Positions 5,894 through 14,925 of a stretch of 20,476 nucleotides of DNA are shown in pieces. This stretch comes from a virus, in IMG/VR virus record IMGVR_UViG_3300030118_001520, positions 1 through 20,476 of that record; one strand, given 5' to 3'. The position numbers were made by a program, and so were the translations under genes. The notes under the pieces are model-generated. The model was not told where the DNA came from. It did no database searches and worked only from the letters and a program-made list of their open reading frames with translations. Position 1 is the first letter of the stretch. Every line of letters starts with the position of its first letter.

Positions 5894-7923
5894 GCCGGGT
5901 TACAGTCTATCAATCAAACTTCACAGTTGGGGAGCTTGATCCTCTTGTCAAAGGCAGAGTTGATCTCAATCAGTATCCTTCTGGATTAGATCGGGCAAAG
6001 AATATAACGGTGATGCCGCAAGGTGGCTTTGAACGAAGACCGGGACTTGCGTTCTTACAAGATCTGAGCAGTCACTTAGGTGGCTCTTTCAATGCCCAGA
6101 ATGGTATTAGGCTCATTCCTTTTGAGTTTAGTAATGATCAAAGCTTTATGTTGGTCTTTGTAAAGCAGTCAGCGTCTGAAACTAGAATGTTTGTCTATGC
6201 TAACAAGGTTCTAATTACAAATATAAATGGCTCTGGAAATAATTATCTTGCTATAAATCTAGGCAATATAGATCTGTCCAAGCTATTCTTCACTCAATCG
6301 GCTGATACACTAATACTTGTTCAAGAAGATCTTGCCCCTCGAAAGATTGTAAGGGGTGGGTCAAACTCAACATGGACTGAAAGCACTATATCTCTAACCT
6401 CTCCTTTTCATGCGTTCACTATCTCAACATCAAATCCAAGTGCAACGATTACACCAGACGCAGTTGATGGAACAGTTAAGATTACAGCATCGTCCGGGAT
6501 ATTTTCTTCTGGCAATGTAAACCAGTATATCAATGTCCTCAATGGTTTTGGTCGTGCTAGGATTATTGAGTTTGAAAGCTCTACAGTTGTAAAGACAGTA
6601 GTTGAAGTTCCCTTCTTTGAAGCATCAGTTGCTATTGCGTCTGGTGACTGGGAGCTTGAAACGGGATATGAAGCGGTCTTCTCTAATACAAGAGGGTTTC
6701 CCCGGACCTGTACTTTTCACGAAGGACGGCTCTTTTTTGGTGGGTCAAAGTCTATGCCCAACACAGTGTTTGGCTCAAAGGTTGCTGACTTCTTTAATTT
6801 TAAAACAGATGAAGCGTTGGATGATGATGCGTTGTTTGTCACCATATCAAGTGATAGTCTGAATGCTATCAATGCTATTCGCTCTGGTCGAGACTTGCAG
6901 ATCTTTACGTCATCGGCTGAGTTCTTCATACCACAGTCAACACTTGATCCAATAACACCATCAAACATAGTTATTAAGATTGCCACCCGTAGAGGGTCAA
7001 AAGAGGGCATCAAACCCGTGTCAGCGGAAACTGGCACTCTTTATATACAAAGATCAGGTAAAGCCCTCAGAGAGCTTATTTTCAGCGATACAGACCTAAA
7101 CTACAACTCAGACAATGTGTCTCTTCTTTCCTCCCATTTGTTGAAGAACCCTACCAAGATGGCTCTGAGGGTGGCAACCTCTACAGATGATGGTGATCTT
7201 CTTATGATCTGTAATGGAACGGATGGGTCAATGTGTGTCTATTCTATTCTCAAACCACAGAATGTTGTTGCACCGTCTGAGTTTATTACTGATGGCACGT
7301 TTGAAGATGTCTCTGTTGATATTGAGGATATTTATGTTGTGGTCAAAAGAACAGTCAACTCTGCAACCAAGCATTATCTTGAGTGCTTTGATGATGATAG
7401 AACTACGGATGCAAACATACAATACTTCTCTGGAGCGACTGCCCCGGATCAAGCAAAGCCAACTAACACTACTGCCGGAAGTCTGTCGCATTTAGAGGGT
7501 AAGGTTGTGAATGTTATAAGAGATGATTTTGTGCTGACTGATAAAACTGTTGCGTCTGGGCAAGTAACTCTTGATGCAGTACCTACAACCTATGTTGAGG
7601 TTGGGTTGCCCTACGATGTTGAAGTCAAGACTATGCCCGTTGAACCAAGGCTATCAAGTGGCGTTATCACAAGCAGAAAGAGAAGAATACTAGAAGTATC
7701 GCCTATATTAGACAGAACCCAGAACCTTGCAATCAATGGTAACGAGATACCCTTTCGAGAGTTGCCCCATACATTAGGAACAGCTCTGCCAACCTTCACC
7801 GGGAGAAAACGTATGTCTCCTCTACTTGGCTACTCAAGTGAGGCCCAGATTACATTTACAATGACTAAACCTCTATTCGCTACAGTACTAGCAGTAGAGT
7901 ACAAACTTTCAACAGGAGCATAA
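5890..7923 (+). CDS. Tail tubular protein B (T7 gp12-like nozzle)
   Basis: At 677 residues this is the hexameric nozzle that closes the tail channel and anchors fibres; T7 gp12 has 794 residues, so this is a shorter member. The diagnostic N-terminus is YQSNFTVGELDPLVKGRVDL (7-26), then KNITVMPQGGFERRPGLAFL (37-56), matching the FxxGELSPxlxGRxDlxxYxxG...NxxvxpqGGxxRRPGxxfv pattern. The middle is beta-rich, including RGFPRTCTFHEGRLFFGGSK (268-287), another family hallmark (P.....f..gRL.fgGs...P..v..S). The ATGA overlap with the adaptor gene fixes the start. The gp14-like gene begins two bases after the stop. I see no truncation or frameshift. Confidence 0.92.
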   Translation: MSRVTVYQSNFTVGELDPLVKGRVDLNQYPSGLDRAKNITVMPQGGFERRPGLAFLQDLSSHLGGSFNAQNGIRLIPFEFSNDQSFMLVFVKQSASETRMFVYANKVLITNINGSGNNYLAINLGNIDLSKLFFTQSADTLILVQEDLAPRKIVRGGSNSTWTESTISLTSPFHAFTISTSNPSATITPDAVDGTVKITASSGIFSSGNVNQYINVLNGFGRARIIEFESSTVVKTVVEVPFFEASVAIASGDWELETGYEAVFSNTRGFPRTCTFHEGRLFFGGSKSMPNTVFGSKVADFFNFKTDEALDDDALFVTISSDSLNAINAIRSGRDLQIFTSSAEFFIPQSTLDPITPSNIVIKIATRRGSKEGIKPVSAETGTLYIQRSGKALRELIFSDTDLNYNSDNVSLLSSHLLKNPTKMALRVATSTDDGDLLMICNGTDGSMCVYSILKPQNVVAPSEFITDGTFEDVSVDIEDIYVVVKRTVNSATKHYLECFDDDRTTDANIQYFSGATAPDQAKPTNTTAGSLSHLEGKVVNVIRDDFVLTDKTVASGQVTLDAVPTTYVEVGLPYDVEVKTMPVEPRLSSGVITSRKRRILEVSPILDRTQNLAINGNEIPFRELPHTLGTALPTFTGRKRMSPLLGYSSEAQITFTMTKPLFATVLAVEYKLSTGA

Positions 7924-7925
7924 CT

Positions 7926-8429
7926 ATGGCATTTGTAGCACCAGCATTAGGAGCAGTAGCAGGATCATCAGCGATGACGGCAGTATCTGTTGGGTTGTCG
8001 GCTGTTTCCGCAATAGCACAACTATCGGCAGGAGAAAAAGCAAAACAAGCCTACGAACAGAGAGCAAGAAATGAAGAGCTTAATTCAAGAGTGGAAGCTG
8101 TCAACGCAAAGAAAAAGGGTGTAGAAGCTCTCAAAAGAACTAATGCAAGTCTAGCATCTATTATTGCAGGGTCTGGAAGGCAAGGACTTGCATTCTCTGG
8201 AACTGTCTTAGACAGAGGGGTCTTCCTTGTGCAACGACCTGCATCAGAAGATTTTAGCGATACCGCCTTTAATGCATCTATGGCTTTGATGACGGGCAAG
8301 ATGAGAGCAGATGATTTACGAGCCGCAGGTGACCAAGCAAGACTGCAAGGACAGATTGGAGCGTTCTCAACCTTGGCCAGTGCTTTTGGTAATGCATCTG
8401 GCATATCCCCTAATCTACCTGGCTTCTAA
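7926..8429 (+). CDS. Internal virion (ejection) protein, T7 gp14-like
   Basis: This 167-residue protein starts two bases after the nozzle gene. It has an alanine/glycine/serine-rich hydrophobic N-terminus (VAPALGAVAGSSAMTAVSVG and on to about residue 32), long enough for a membrane-inserting helix. A charged helical section (37-75) follows, then GSGRQGLAFSGTVLDRG (86-102) and an alanine-rich helical C-terminus. The layout (hydrophobic start, coiled helix, ASxGRxGxxxSG motif) is typical of the gp14 group, whose members leave the virion first and form a pore in the outer membrane. Length is close to T7 gp14 (196). Its place directly after the nozzle and before two large helical proteins supports the role. 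Confidence 0.78.
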   Translation: MAFVAPALGAVAGSSAMTAVSVGLSAVSAIAQLSAGEKAKQAYEQRARNEELNSRVEAVNAKKKGVEALKRTNASLASIIAGSGRQGLAFSGTVLDRGVFLVQRPASEDFSDTAFNASMALMTGKMRADDLRAAGDQARLQGQIGAFSTLASAFGNASGISPNLPGF

Positions 8430-8431
8430 AT

Positions 8432-10273
8432 ATGGCCCCTACCTTTCGTCCATATCAATCAGTAGGTCAAGGACTAAACAGACTTAATCTGCCTGAAGGA
8501 GCTGAAGCAAGAGAAGCTCAGAGAACTATGACCGTTCTCTCTCAAGCTATGGATAGAATGTCCAACTTCTATTTTAATAAAGCAGAAGAACTTGCGGCAA
8601 TAGAAGGAGAAAAGTTTGGTATTGAGAATATGTCCTTACAAAAACTCAAGGATGCAAACAAACGAAACGAAGATATCTTTGATGTACCAGAGTTTGGCAA
8701 TACTGTTTTTGGAAAAGCGGCAAGAGCATCAGCTCTAACTGTTTTAGAAAACGAAATACTTCTCGACTATAATAGTTCTATTAGTGATCTTGTATTCAAT
8801 GCAAACCAGAGTGGTACTAATCCAACTGTCCTTAGAAACCAGATAGATGCAACGATCAAAGGATATGTTGATGCTCTCAAGCCATCTGTCCCGGTTCTAG
8901 CTAAAAAAATAGAGGGCAAGCTTACTCTGCAAGGAGCGAATGAGTTTGATAACTACAGAACAGCTCATGCCAAAGGGGTAGCAAAAAACCTTACAGCAAC
9001 AAACATTACTGCCTTAAATCTTCAGATCAATTCTTTGGACGGGCCTCTCAACAAGTTTTACAATGATGGTACTCTCACTCAGAAGTCTTTCTCAACACTA
9101 AGAGATGATTTTGCTGAGTTGTTAGATAATCCTGCCGCAGGTCTGGGTCTATCTGACACAGAGAAAAAAGCATATATTAAACAGATTGATGATAAGTTTG
9201 CATCTTTTGTTCAAGCAAAAGTGTTTGCAATAGCTATGGACAAAGCAAAGCCTATGGCATTTCTAAACAGTCTGCTTGATCCAGATAACCCCAAAACAAC
9301 CGGGAACGAAACTTTAGACAGACTTCTCAAATCACCCATGTTTGATCTTGAAAGAAAGTCTAGCATTTTTACTGAAATAAAAAAAGAAATTAGAGATCTG
9401 AGAACTGAAGAGAACTTAGAAGAAACAAGAAAAGAAAAAGAACTGCCCACCAAGATTAATGCAGTAAACGCCCAGTTTAATAAATTCTTATTTGGTATAG
9501 GAAACAATGGGTTAGCTGATGTAACCAATGCTCTGAAACAGATTGAGGAGATGAATAAGATTGACCCAAGTAAGGTACCAGCTATGCAAAAGAAACTTGC
9601 AGATCTAAAAGGTGGGCTACGGGCAAGCAGTGACTTTAATAATCCAAATGTAATTACTTTTGTTAAAAAGCTCAATGCAGGTCAAGCAGACTATCAAGAT
9701 CTTGCCAATGTTGCAGACTTGTTAAGCCAACAGGATCTTGAAAATTTTGATGCTCAACTTGATGAGATAACAGATGAGAAGTTTAAAAACGCACAAGCAA
9801 CCCTAATTGGAGAACTAGGATATAGTCCAGAAGCAAAACTTGCAGAACAAGCTCTTGAGGAAACAGAGACCCGGGCCCAAGCCTACCGACTAGCATATGC
9901 AGAACTATTAGAAAAAGCGAGTGATGCCAAACGTCTTAATCAAGATATTGATCTGAAACTTGAAGCCAAAAAGATTGCCAAAAAATACATAGATGATTTT
10001 GATATCAAGCTTGATAAGATCAATAGAAAAAAGATTGTGATAAATGTAAGAAAGAAAATTGAAGCGTTAAAAAGTGCAGATGTTCCAAACGTACCTACTG
10101 TAAATGTTGAAGACCCCTCAGAAGCTCTGCAATTCGTTATTGATTACATGGTTACAAACAAAAATAACAAAGAAGCATTAGCAAACTTTGGGGCAGGTCT
10201 TATTAGAAAACAAAACGTGGAAAGAAATATTGATGCATTACGTCTAGATCTTGAAAGATTGAGAGGTGAATGA
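8432..10273 (+). CDS. Large helical internal virion protein (gp15-like position)
   Basis: This 613-residue protein is almost entirely predicted helix and rich in lysine, glutamate, leucine and alanine. It starts MAPTFRPYQSVGQGLNRLNL and continues with long heptad-like segments, for example 55-80, 310-345 and 450-545. No catalytic motif, signal peptide or membrane segment is visible. Position between the gp14-like gene and the gp16-like gene, and a length comparable to T7 gp15 (747), suggest the middle ejection protein that builds the periplasmic tunnel. I cannot show sequence homology to gp15 by eye, so the call rests on context and helical character. The ribosome site before ATG at 8432 is weak; translation is probably coupled to the preceding gene two bases upstream. 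The stop overlaps the next start. Confidence 0.68.
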   Translation: MAPTFRPYQSVGQGLNRLNLPEGAEAREAQRTMTVLSQAMDRMSNFYFNKAEELAAIEGEKFGIENMSLQKLKDANKRNEDIFDVPEFGNTVFGKAARASALTVLENEILLDYNSSISDLVFNANQSGTNPTVLRNQIDATIKGYVDALKPSVPVLAKKIEGKLTLQGANEFDNYRTAHAKGVAKNLTATNITALNLQINSLDGPLNKFYNDGTLTQKSFSTLRDDFAELLDNPAAGLGLSDTEKKAYIKQIDDKFASFVQAKVFAIAMDKAKPMAFLNSLLDPDNPKTTGNETLDRLLKSPMFDLERKSSIFTEIKKEIRDLRTEENLEETRKEKELPTKINAVNAQFNKFLFGIGNNGLADVTNALKQIEEMNKIDPSKVPAMQKKLADLKGGLRASSDFNNPNVITFVKKLNAGQADYQDLANVADLLSQQDLENFDAQLDEITDEKFKNAQATLIGELGYSPEAKLAEQALEETETRAQAYRLAYAELLEKASDAKRLNQDIDLKLEAKKIAKKYIDDFDIKLDKINRKKIVINVRKKIEALKSADVPNVPTVNVEDPSEALQFVIDYMVTNKNNKEALANFGAGLIRKQNVERNIDALRLDLERLRGE

Positions 10274-11970
10274 TGGCTGAAGAATTTGATCTAGTCTCTG
10301 AGATTATTCGCTCTAACAACCTTAGAAGGGATGACAACCATCAGCTAAGTATTGTAAAAGGAAAGCTTCAAGTTGAAGATCGTGAGGTTGGCCCAGACTA
10401 CACCGATATGGATCAAGCAATCAAACTAGTTGGTGAAAGTGATGAAGCTGAGTTAAAAGATCTTCTTGGAAAGGCTGAAGGTATTCAAGCTCCACCTCGA
10501 ATAAGCAGACAGAATATAAGAAATAGAGTGTTCCAAGGATTGACCAACGTAGGACTTGATCCAGAGAAGAGCAGTTTCGTTGCTGATCTCTTTGTAGGAG
10601 ATATGAACACAGAGTTTGGTCTTCTTGACTTTATGGCTGTTATGTCCCCGGTTGACATCATTGAAGGTATCAGACGCTTTAGAGGTGGGTCTAAGTTAGA
10701 AGGTAGTCTTCAAGCCGGGATGGGTTTTGCAGAAGCCGCTCCCTATGTTGGCAAGGCAGTCAAGACATTGAAAGAACCTATCAAATCGGCAGTAAGCTCA
10801 GTTGCAGGTCCTGCTCGAGAGTTTATAGAAAAGCAAGGCGGTGGCACTCGTCTAGGTGCTAATGACGCAGAAAACATTATTGCTCAAGGAGTTGTTGCTC
10901 TAGATGACACCATCAATCCTAAGAAAAACAATGCAGAGCTTAGAAAGCTTGAATTACCAACAGACAACAAACCGGGAATAATTGCCTTTCATGGTTCTGG
11001 TGCTGACTTTGATGAATTTAAGTTAGTGAAAATTGGAACAGGTGAGGGCAATCAAGCGTTTGGTTATGGGCTGTATTTCACAGATTTAGAAAGCATAGCA
11101 AAATACTATAGAGATGCTATGAGAGAAGAAAGAAATCTTCTTCATCTTGATGGAAAAAAGTTAGATAGTGTCTTTACCGCTGATAATGAAGAAAAATTTG
11201 GTGACTATGTTACAAACAACTTTCCATCTAGTAGCCATGATAATGTCTACATGGTGTTAGATAATCTTGGTCAAGGTTTAAATTCGCTTGAAGATGCTGA
11301 CCAATTAGCGTTTTCTTTAAATACTGCTCAGAAACAAATTTACAACCAAATCAAAAAAGATTTATCTGTGCCAGAACTTTCTGAGGGCAAGATGTATAAA
11401 GTGTCTTTAGCTCCAAAAGAAAGTGAGCTTCTTGACTATGACAAAATGCTTATTGATCAACCTAAAGAAATGCAAAAGAAAGTTCAGAAAATTGTAGACA
11501 TTTTACCTTTTAATAAGCCTGCAATGGATGCGAGAAATGGTAATTCTTTTCAAGAAGAATTGACGACACAAGTTGAGGGCAGTATCAAAAACCTTGTTAC
11601 TCAAAAAACTTTGGTTATGAAAGGCGAAATGTCAGAAGAAGTTTTTAACAAAACAGTAAAACAAGACCCTTTTATTAATTTAGTATTTAAAAAATTATTT
11701 AAGCAAGGGGAAGAAAATCAAGGCTTTGGCATAAACCCCCTAGCTAGAACTCCACAGATAGCATCACAGATAATGGACGAATTTGGTATCAAAGGCATAA
11801 AATACAAGGCTGGTCAAGGCGTAGGGATACGCAATATTGATGAAAATGCAAAGGCAAACAATTACGTCATTTTTGACGAGAAGGCAATTAAAGTACTTGA
11901 GAAATATGGCATTGTTGGGCCAGTCGCTTTGACATCCGTAGCTTCACAACAAGGGGAAACAGATGGTTGA
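10270..11970 (+). CDS. Ejection-cassette protein with ADP-ribosyltransferase-like (ART-PolyVal-type) domain
   Basis: A 566-residue protein. Residues 1-115 are polar and helical. Residues 117-170 (GLLDFMAVMSPVDIIEGIRR and on to APYVGKAVKTLK) resemble the glycine/proline hydrophobic segment of large phage polyvalent proteins. Residues 236-548 look like an ADP-ribosyltransferase domain: IIAFHGSGADFDEF (237-250), with H241 as the likely NAD-binding histidine; then GTGEGNQAFGYGLYFTD (256-272), with Y269 as the conserved tyrosine and the GxGxYFT turn; and GIKGIKYKAG (506-515) with NYVIFDEKAI (531-540) as the closing strands. I cannot assign the third catalytic residue. ARTs transfer ADP-ribose from NAD+ to proteins or nucleic acids. 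The gene lies inside the internal-virion-protein block, so delivery with the DNA is inferred. ATG at 10270 or 10273 could start it; AGAGG at 10262-10266 fits the second slightly better. Confidence 0.75.
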   Translation: MMAEEFDLVSEIIRSNNLRRDDNHQLSIVKGKLQVEDREVGPDYTDMDQAIKLVGESDEAELKDLLGKAEGIQAPPRISRQNIRNRVFQGLTNVGLDPEKSSFVADLFVGDMNTEFGLLDFMAVMSPVDIIEGIRRFRGGSKLEGSLQAGMGFAEAAPYVGKAVKTLKEPIKSAVSSVAGPAREFIEKQGGGTRLGANDAENIIAQGVVALDDTINPKKNNAELRKLELPTDNKPGIIAFHGSGADFDEFKLVKIGTGEGNQAFGYGLYFTDLESIAKYYRDAMREERNLLHLDGKKLDSVFTADNEEKFGDYVTNNFPSSSHDNVYMVLDNLGQGLNSLEDADQLAFSLNTAQKQIYNQIKKDLSVPELSEGKMYKVSLAPKESELLDYDKMLIDQPKEMQKKVQKIVDILPFNKPAMDARNGNSFQEELTTQVEGSIKNLVTQKTLVMKGEMSEEVFNKTVKQDPFINLVFKKLFKQGEENQGFGINPLARTPQIASQIMDEFGIKGIKYKAGQGVGIRNIDENAKANNYVIFDEKAIKVLEKYGIVGPVALTSVASQQGETDG

Positions 11971-14893
11971 TAAACCTTTCTTAAACTTGCTTAGACAGTT
12001 TGGATCAGATGCTGAGTACAAAGTCTATGGTCGAGATCTCCCAACCAAGCCAGAAAAGATTGGCGGTCAGATAGTTGTTCCAGCAGATGATGTTGCAGAT
12101 ATATCAGAGTATATGAAAGTTTTCAAAGAGGATGGGTTTACAGGTAAGAATGTTAACTTTGGTCGTATTGGTGATATCTTTGATAAGAAGTTTGATGCTC
12201 TTGATGAAATGGTAACAGACAATATGGGAACTCCCGGTGACCTAATCAAAAACCTCAAAAGCAAAAACAAAGAACTATTTGAGTTCCAACGTAGAAAAAC
12301 TATGACCCTTGAAGAACAAGCGATGCAAGCAAAAGAGCTTGGGTTTGATACTATTTCGCAAAAGCTCCTTCTAAGGAAGCCAGGTGATATGCTACGACCT
12401 GAAGAAACTCTTGCAGGATTTTTAGTTCTCAAAAAGCTAATCATGGAGATACATCATGGGGCAAGAGAAACTCTCAAGATCCCACAGTTTATTGGTGACA
12501 AACAACGCCTAGAAAACGTTGCTAAGTTAGAACGTCTGACAATGATGGCAAAAACTATGCAAGCTTCTTTAGCTGGTCAAGTAAGTGAGTATGGTAGAGG
12601 ATTAAACATTGCCGCAAACCTAGACACTATTTTAGATACAAACTTTGGTGGGTTAAACCGAGCTTTTGAAAGTATGACTAATAAGACTGTCTCAAGTATG
12701 ATTGATCAGAATGCTCGAAATGAAATCAACTATCATCTTATACAGCTATCAACCTTAGATTTCAGAAAGAAAAATGAGTACATCTTTAATCTGCCTACCG
12801 GTGTAAATAGAACAATGGATGTTATGATGGAAGCATATATCAATGCTCTTCTCTCCTCTCCCGTAACACATACTGTAAATGTGGCAGGTAATGCAGTCTT
12901 TTCAATGATGCGTTTTATGGAAACGGGCATTGCAGGTGTTATTGGAAACACTAGGCAAGCTATAGCAAAAGGTATGGGAATGGATGTTGATCCACAAGAC
13001 ATGGCTATGATTATGGATGCTAAAGCAAGAATGCATGGGTTTGCTATGGCTCAAGGTGATGCATTTAAGCTTATGGGTAGGACATTCATAACCGGGGATA
13101 GTGGTGATTTGATAGATAAGATTGACCTCAAAAGAATTGGCATAGGCAAAACAAACAACATGATTGACGTTATTGAGATGGCTCAAAAGGGTGAAATGAT
13201 GGATGCGGCAATCAATGCTTTTGGTATTGCTACAAGGATGCCCGGTCGTTTCCTTGCTGTTGAGGATGAGTATTTTAAGGTTGTTAAAAGAAAACAAGTT
13301 ATATACCAAGAAGCGTATCGAGCATCAGCGATTGAGTATCAAATGAGAAGACAAGCCGGGGACAGTCGCTTGAAAGCAAAGCAAGAAGCACAAAAGGTAT
13401 ACAAGCAGTTTCTAGTAGAGCCACCTGCCGATGTTGTAGAAAAGGCAAAGAAGATAGCTCTTCAAGAGACATTCCAAGCACCTATCAATCAACCGGGGCT
13501 ACAAACATTTAATCCTGTGTTCAACAACCACTTAGCTAAAATACTTGCTGTTCCTTTCTATAGAACGCCAACAAACATAATGATTGAGACACTTGATAGA
13601 GTAGTACCCCTCTCACCAATACTTGCAGGTTTCAGAAAGTCTGGTCGAGAGTTTGATGAAGCTCTGGCAAAGATAACGCTTGGATGGGGAACAATGGCAA
13701 TAGTATCGGCCCTTGTCTCTGGTGAGTATGGCGATGATATTATTATAACCGGGACTGGCCCAAGTGATCCAAAGGCAAAAGCAATCATCAACAAGGGGGC
13801 TAATGTTCCTAGCACTAGCATAGGATTTAAGAAAGAAGACGGAACATATGACTTCTATAGCTTTTCTCGATTTGATCCTTTGTCTTTCTTACTGACTGCA
13901 ACTGCTGACTATATCAAGACTGCGGAGTATAACCCTCAAGGAGGTATGCTTGACAATATGGGGCAAGCCTTACTTGTTGCTTTCTCTGAATACTCACAAA
14001 GTCTTCCCTTTCTGCAAGGTGTAGCTGAACTAAATGAGATGCTATTTAACAAGTTTGAAAAGCCAGAGAAGTTCCTTGAAAGATTTCAAAAGTTTGTAGC
14101 TACAAGAATTACTGATGTTGGTCTAACAGCAACCTCACAACTGATTGAAGGAGTGCCTGCCGCAACTGTCAGAAAGCTTACATCACTAAATGTAGGTTCT
14201 CCCGGTGCAACATCTTTTACAGCCACTATGGAAAGAATAGGTGACCCTTACAAATCAAGCACCAGAGTACGCAAGGATCAAGTCAATGCGATGCGACTAG
14301 AAGAAGTAAGCCCTGCAATACTAGCTTTCTATGAGACACTAAACAAGGCAAGAGCCAGACACCCTCTATTCAGTAAAGATATGCCAGATGATGTAAACTT
14401 TTGGAATGAACCTATAATGCAGATGGATCCTGACCAGATACAAGAGACAGGAAAGTTTGCGATGTACTTCAATCCAATACGCATACAGTCTGGGAGCTAC
14501 AAACCTCTAGATGAGGAACTCATTAGATTGTCTGAAACGGGAATGGGTACTTTCTCACTTCATAGCACTACACAACGTGGATATAAGCTTTTTGATGGGG
14601 AGTATCGAGATTTTGTTTATATGGTGAACAACTTGGATGATGATGGCAATCTGCCAACAGATAAGGGCTATGATAGCAGTACCACTATGGTAGTAAAGAT
14701 GAATAGGTATCTCGATCCAAACACGATTGAGGGTCAAGAATATTTTAAGGCTGATGAAGAAGAAAAATTTAATTTGCTCAATGATGTTCTGTCAGATGCA
14801 CGAAAAGTAGCCAGAGATAAGCTGTTTTCATCTGGACGATTAAAAGAGATCTTTGAAGCTGACAACCCAGAAAAGGTTTCAATATTTGAGTAA
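11963..14893 (+). CDS. Large internal virion (ejection) protein, gp16-like
   Basis: A 976-residue protein starting at an ATG with AAGGGGA just upstream and overlapping the ART gene by eight bases. Hallmarks of the large ejection proteins of T7-like and related podoviruses are SSPVTHTVNVAGNAVFS (about 297-313), MPGRFLAVEDEYFKVVKRKQ (about 426-445) and VPFYRTPTNIMIETLDRVVP (about 529-548), followed by a hydrophobic stretch around 570-590 (TLGWGTMAIVSALVSG). These parts probably insert in or cross the host inner membrane during DNA entry. T7 gp16 is longer (1318) and has a lytic transglycosylase domain at its N-terminus. Here the N-terminal 200 residues are helical and charged and I see no transglycosylase catalytic pattern, so wall degradation must be supplied elsewhere. 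The call is strong for family, moderate for mechanism. Confidence 0.82.
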   Translation: MVDKPFLNLLRQFGSDAEYKVYGRDLPTKPEKIGGQIVVPADDVADISEYMKVFKEDGFTGKNVNFGRIGDIFDKKFDALDEMVTDNMGTPGDLIKNLKSKNKELFEFQRRKTMTLEEQAMQAKELGFDTISQKLLLRKPGDMLRPEETLAGFLVLKKLIMEIHHGARETLKIPQFIGDKQRLENVAKLERLTMMAKTMQASLAGQVSEYGRGLNIAANLDTILDTNFGGLNRAFESMTNKTVSSMIDQNARNEINYHLIQLSTLDFRKKNEYIFNLPTGVNRTMDVMMEAYINALLSSPVTHTVNVAGNAVFSMMRFMETGIAGVIGNTRQAIAKGMGMDVDPQDMAMIMDAKARMHGFAMAQGDAFKLMGRTFITGDSGDLIDKIDLKRIGIGKTNNMIDVIEMAQKGEMMDAAINAFGIATRMPGRFLAVEDEYFKVVKRKQVIYQEAYRASAIEYQMRRQAGDSRLKAKQEAQKVYKQFLVEPPADVVEKAKKIALQETFQAPINQPGLQTFNPVFNNHLAKILAVPFYRTPTNIMIETLDRVVPLSPILAGFRKSGREFDEALAKITLGWGTMAIVSALVSGEYGDDIIITGTGPSDPKAKAIINKGANVPSTSIGFKKEDGTYDFYSFSRFDPLSFLLTATADYIKTAEYNPQGGMLDNMGQALLVAFSEYSQSLPFLQGVAELNEMLFNKFEKPEKFLERFQKFVATRITDVGLTATSQLIEGVPAATVRKLTSLNVGSPGATSFTATMERIGDPYKSSTRVRKDQVNAMRLEEVSPAILAFYETLNKARARHPLFSKDMPDDVNFWNEPIMQMDPDQIQETGKFAMYFNPIRIQSGSYKPLDEELIRLSETGMGTFSLHSTTQRGYKLFDGEYRDFVYMVNNLDDDGNLPTDKGYDSSTTMVVKMNRYLDPNTIEGQEYFKADEEEKFNLLNDVLSDARKVARDKLFSSGRLKEIFEADNPEKVSIFE

Positions 14894-14925
14894 TTACTGT
14901 ATAAAAGCTAGAAGGGGCAACTAGA

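Noticed and set aside
5786-6356. Two similar intragenic hairpins, CCCCT...AGGGG at 5786-5805 and 6335-6356, with similar loop sequence
   Set aside because: Five-pair stems inside coding sequence with different protein contexts; the likeness is short enough to be chance.
14877-14905. Possible sigma-70 promoter before the fibre gene (TTTCAA, 17 bases, TATAAA)
   Set aside because: The -10 is good but the -35 matches only half of the consensus, and such matches arise often in AT-rich gaps; not enough to list as a feature.
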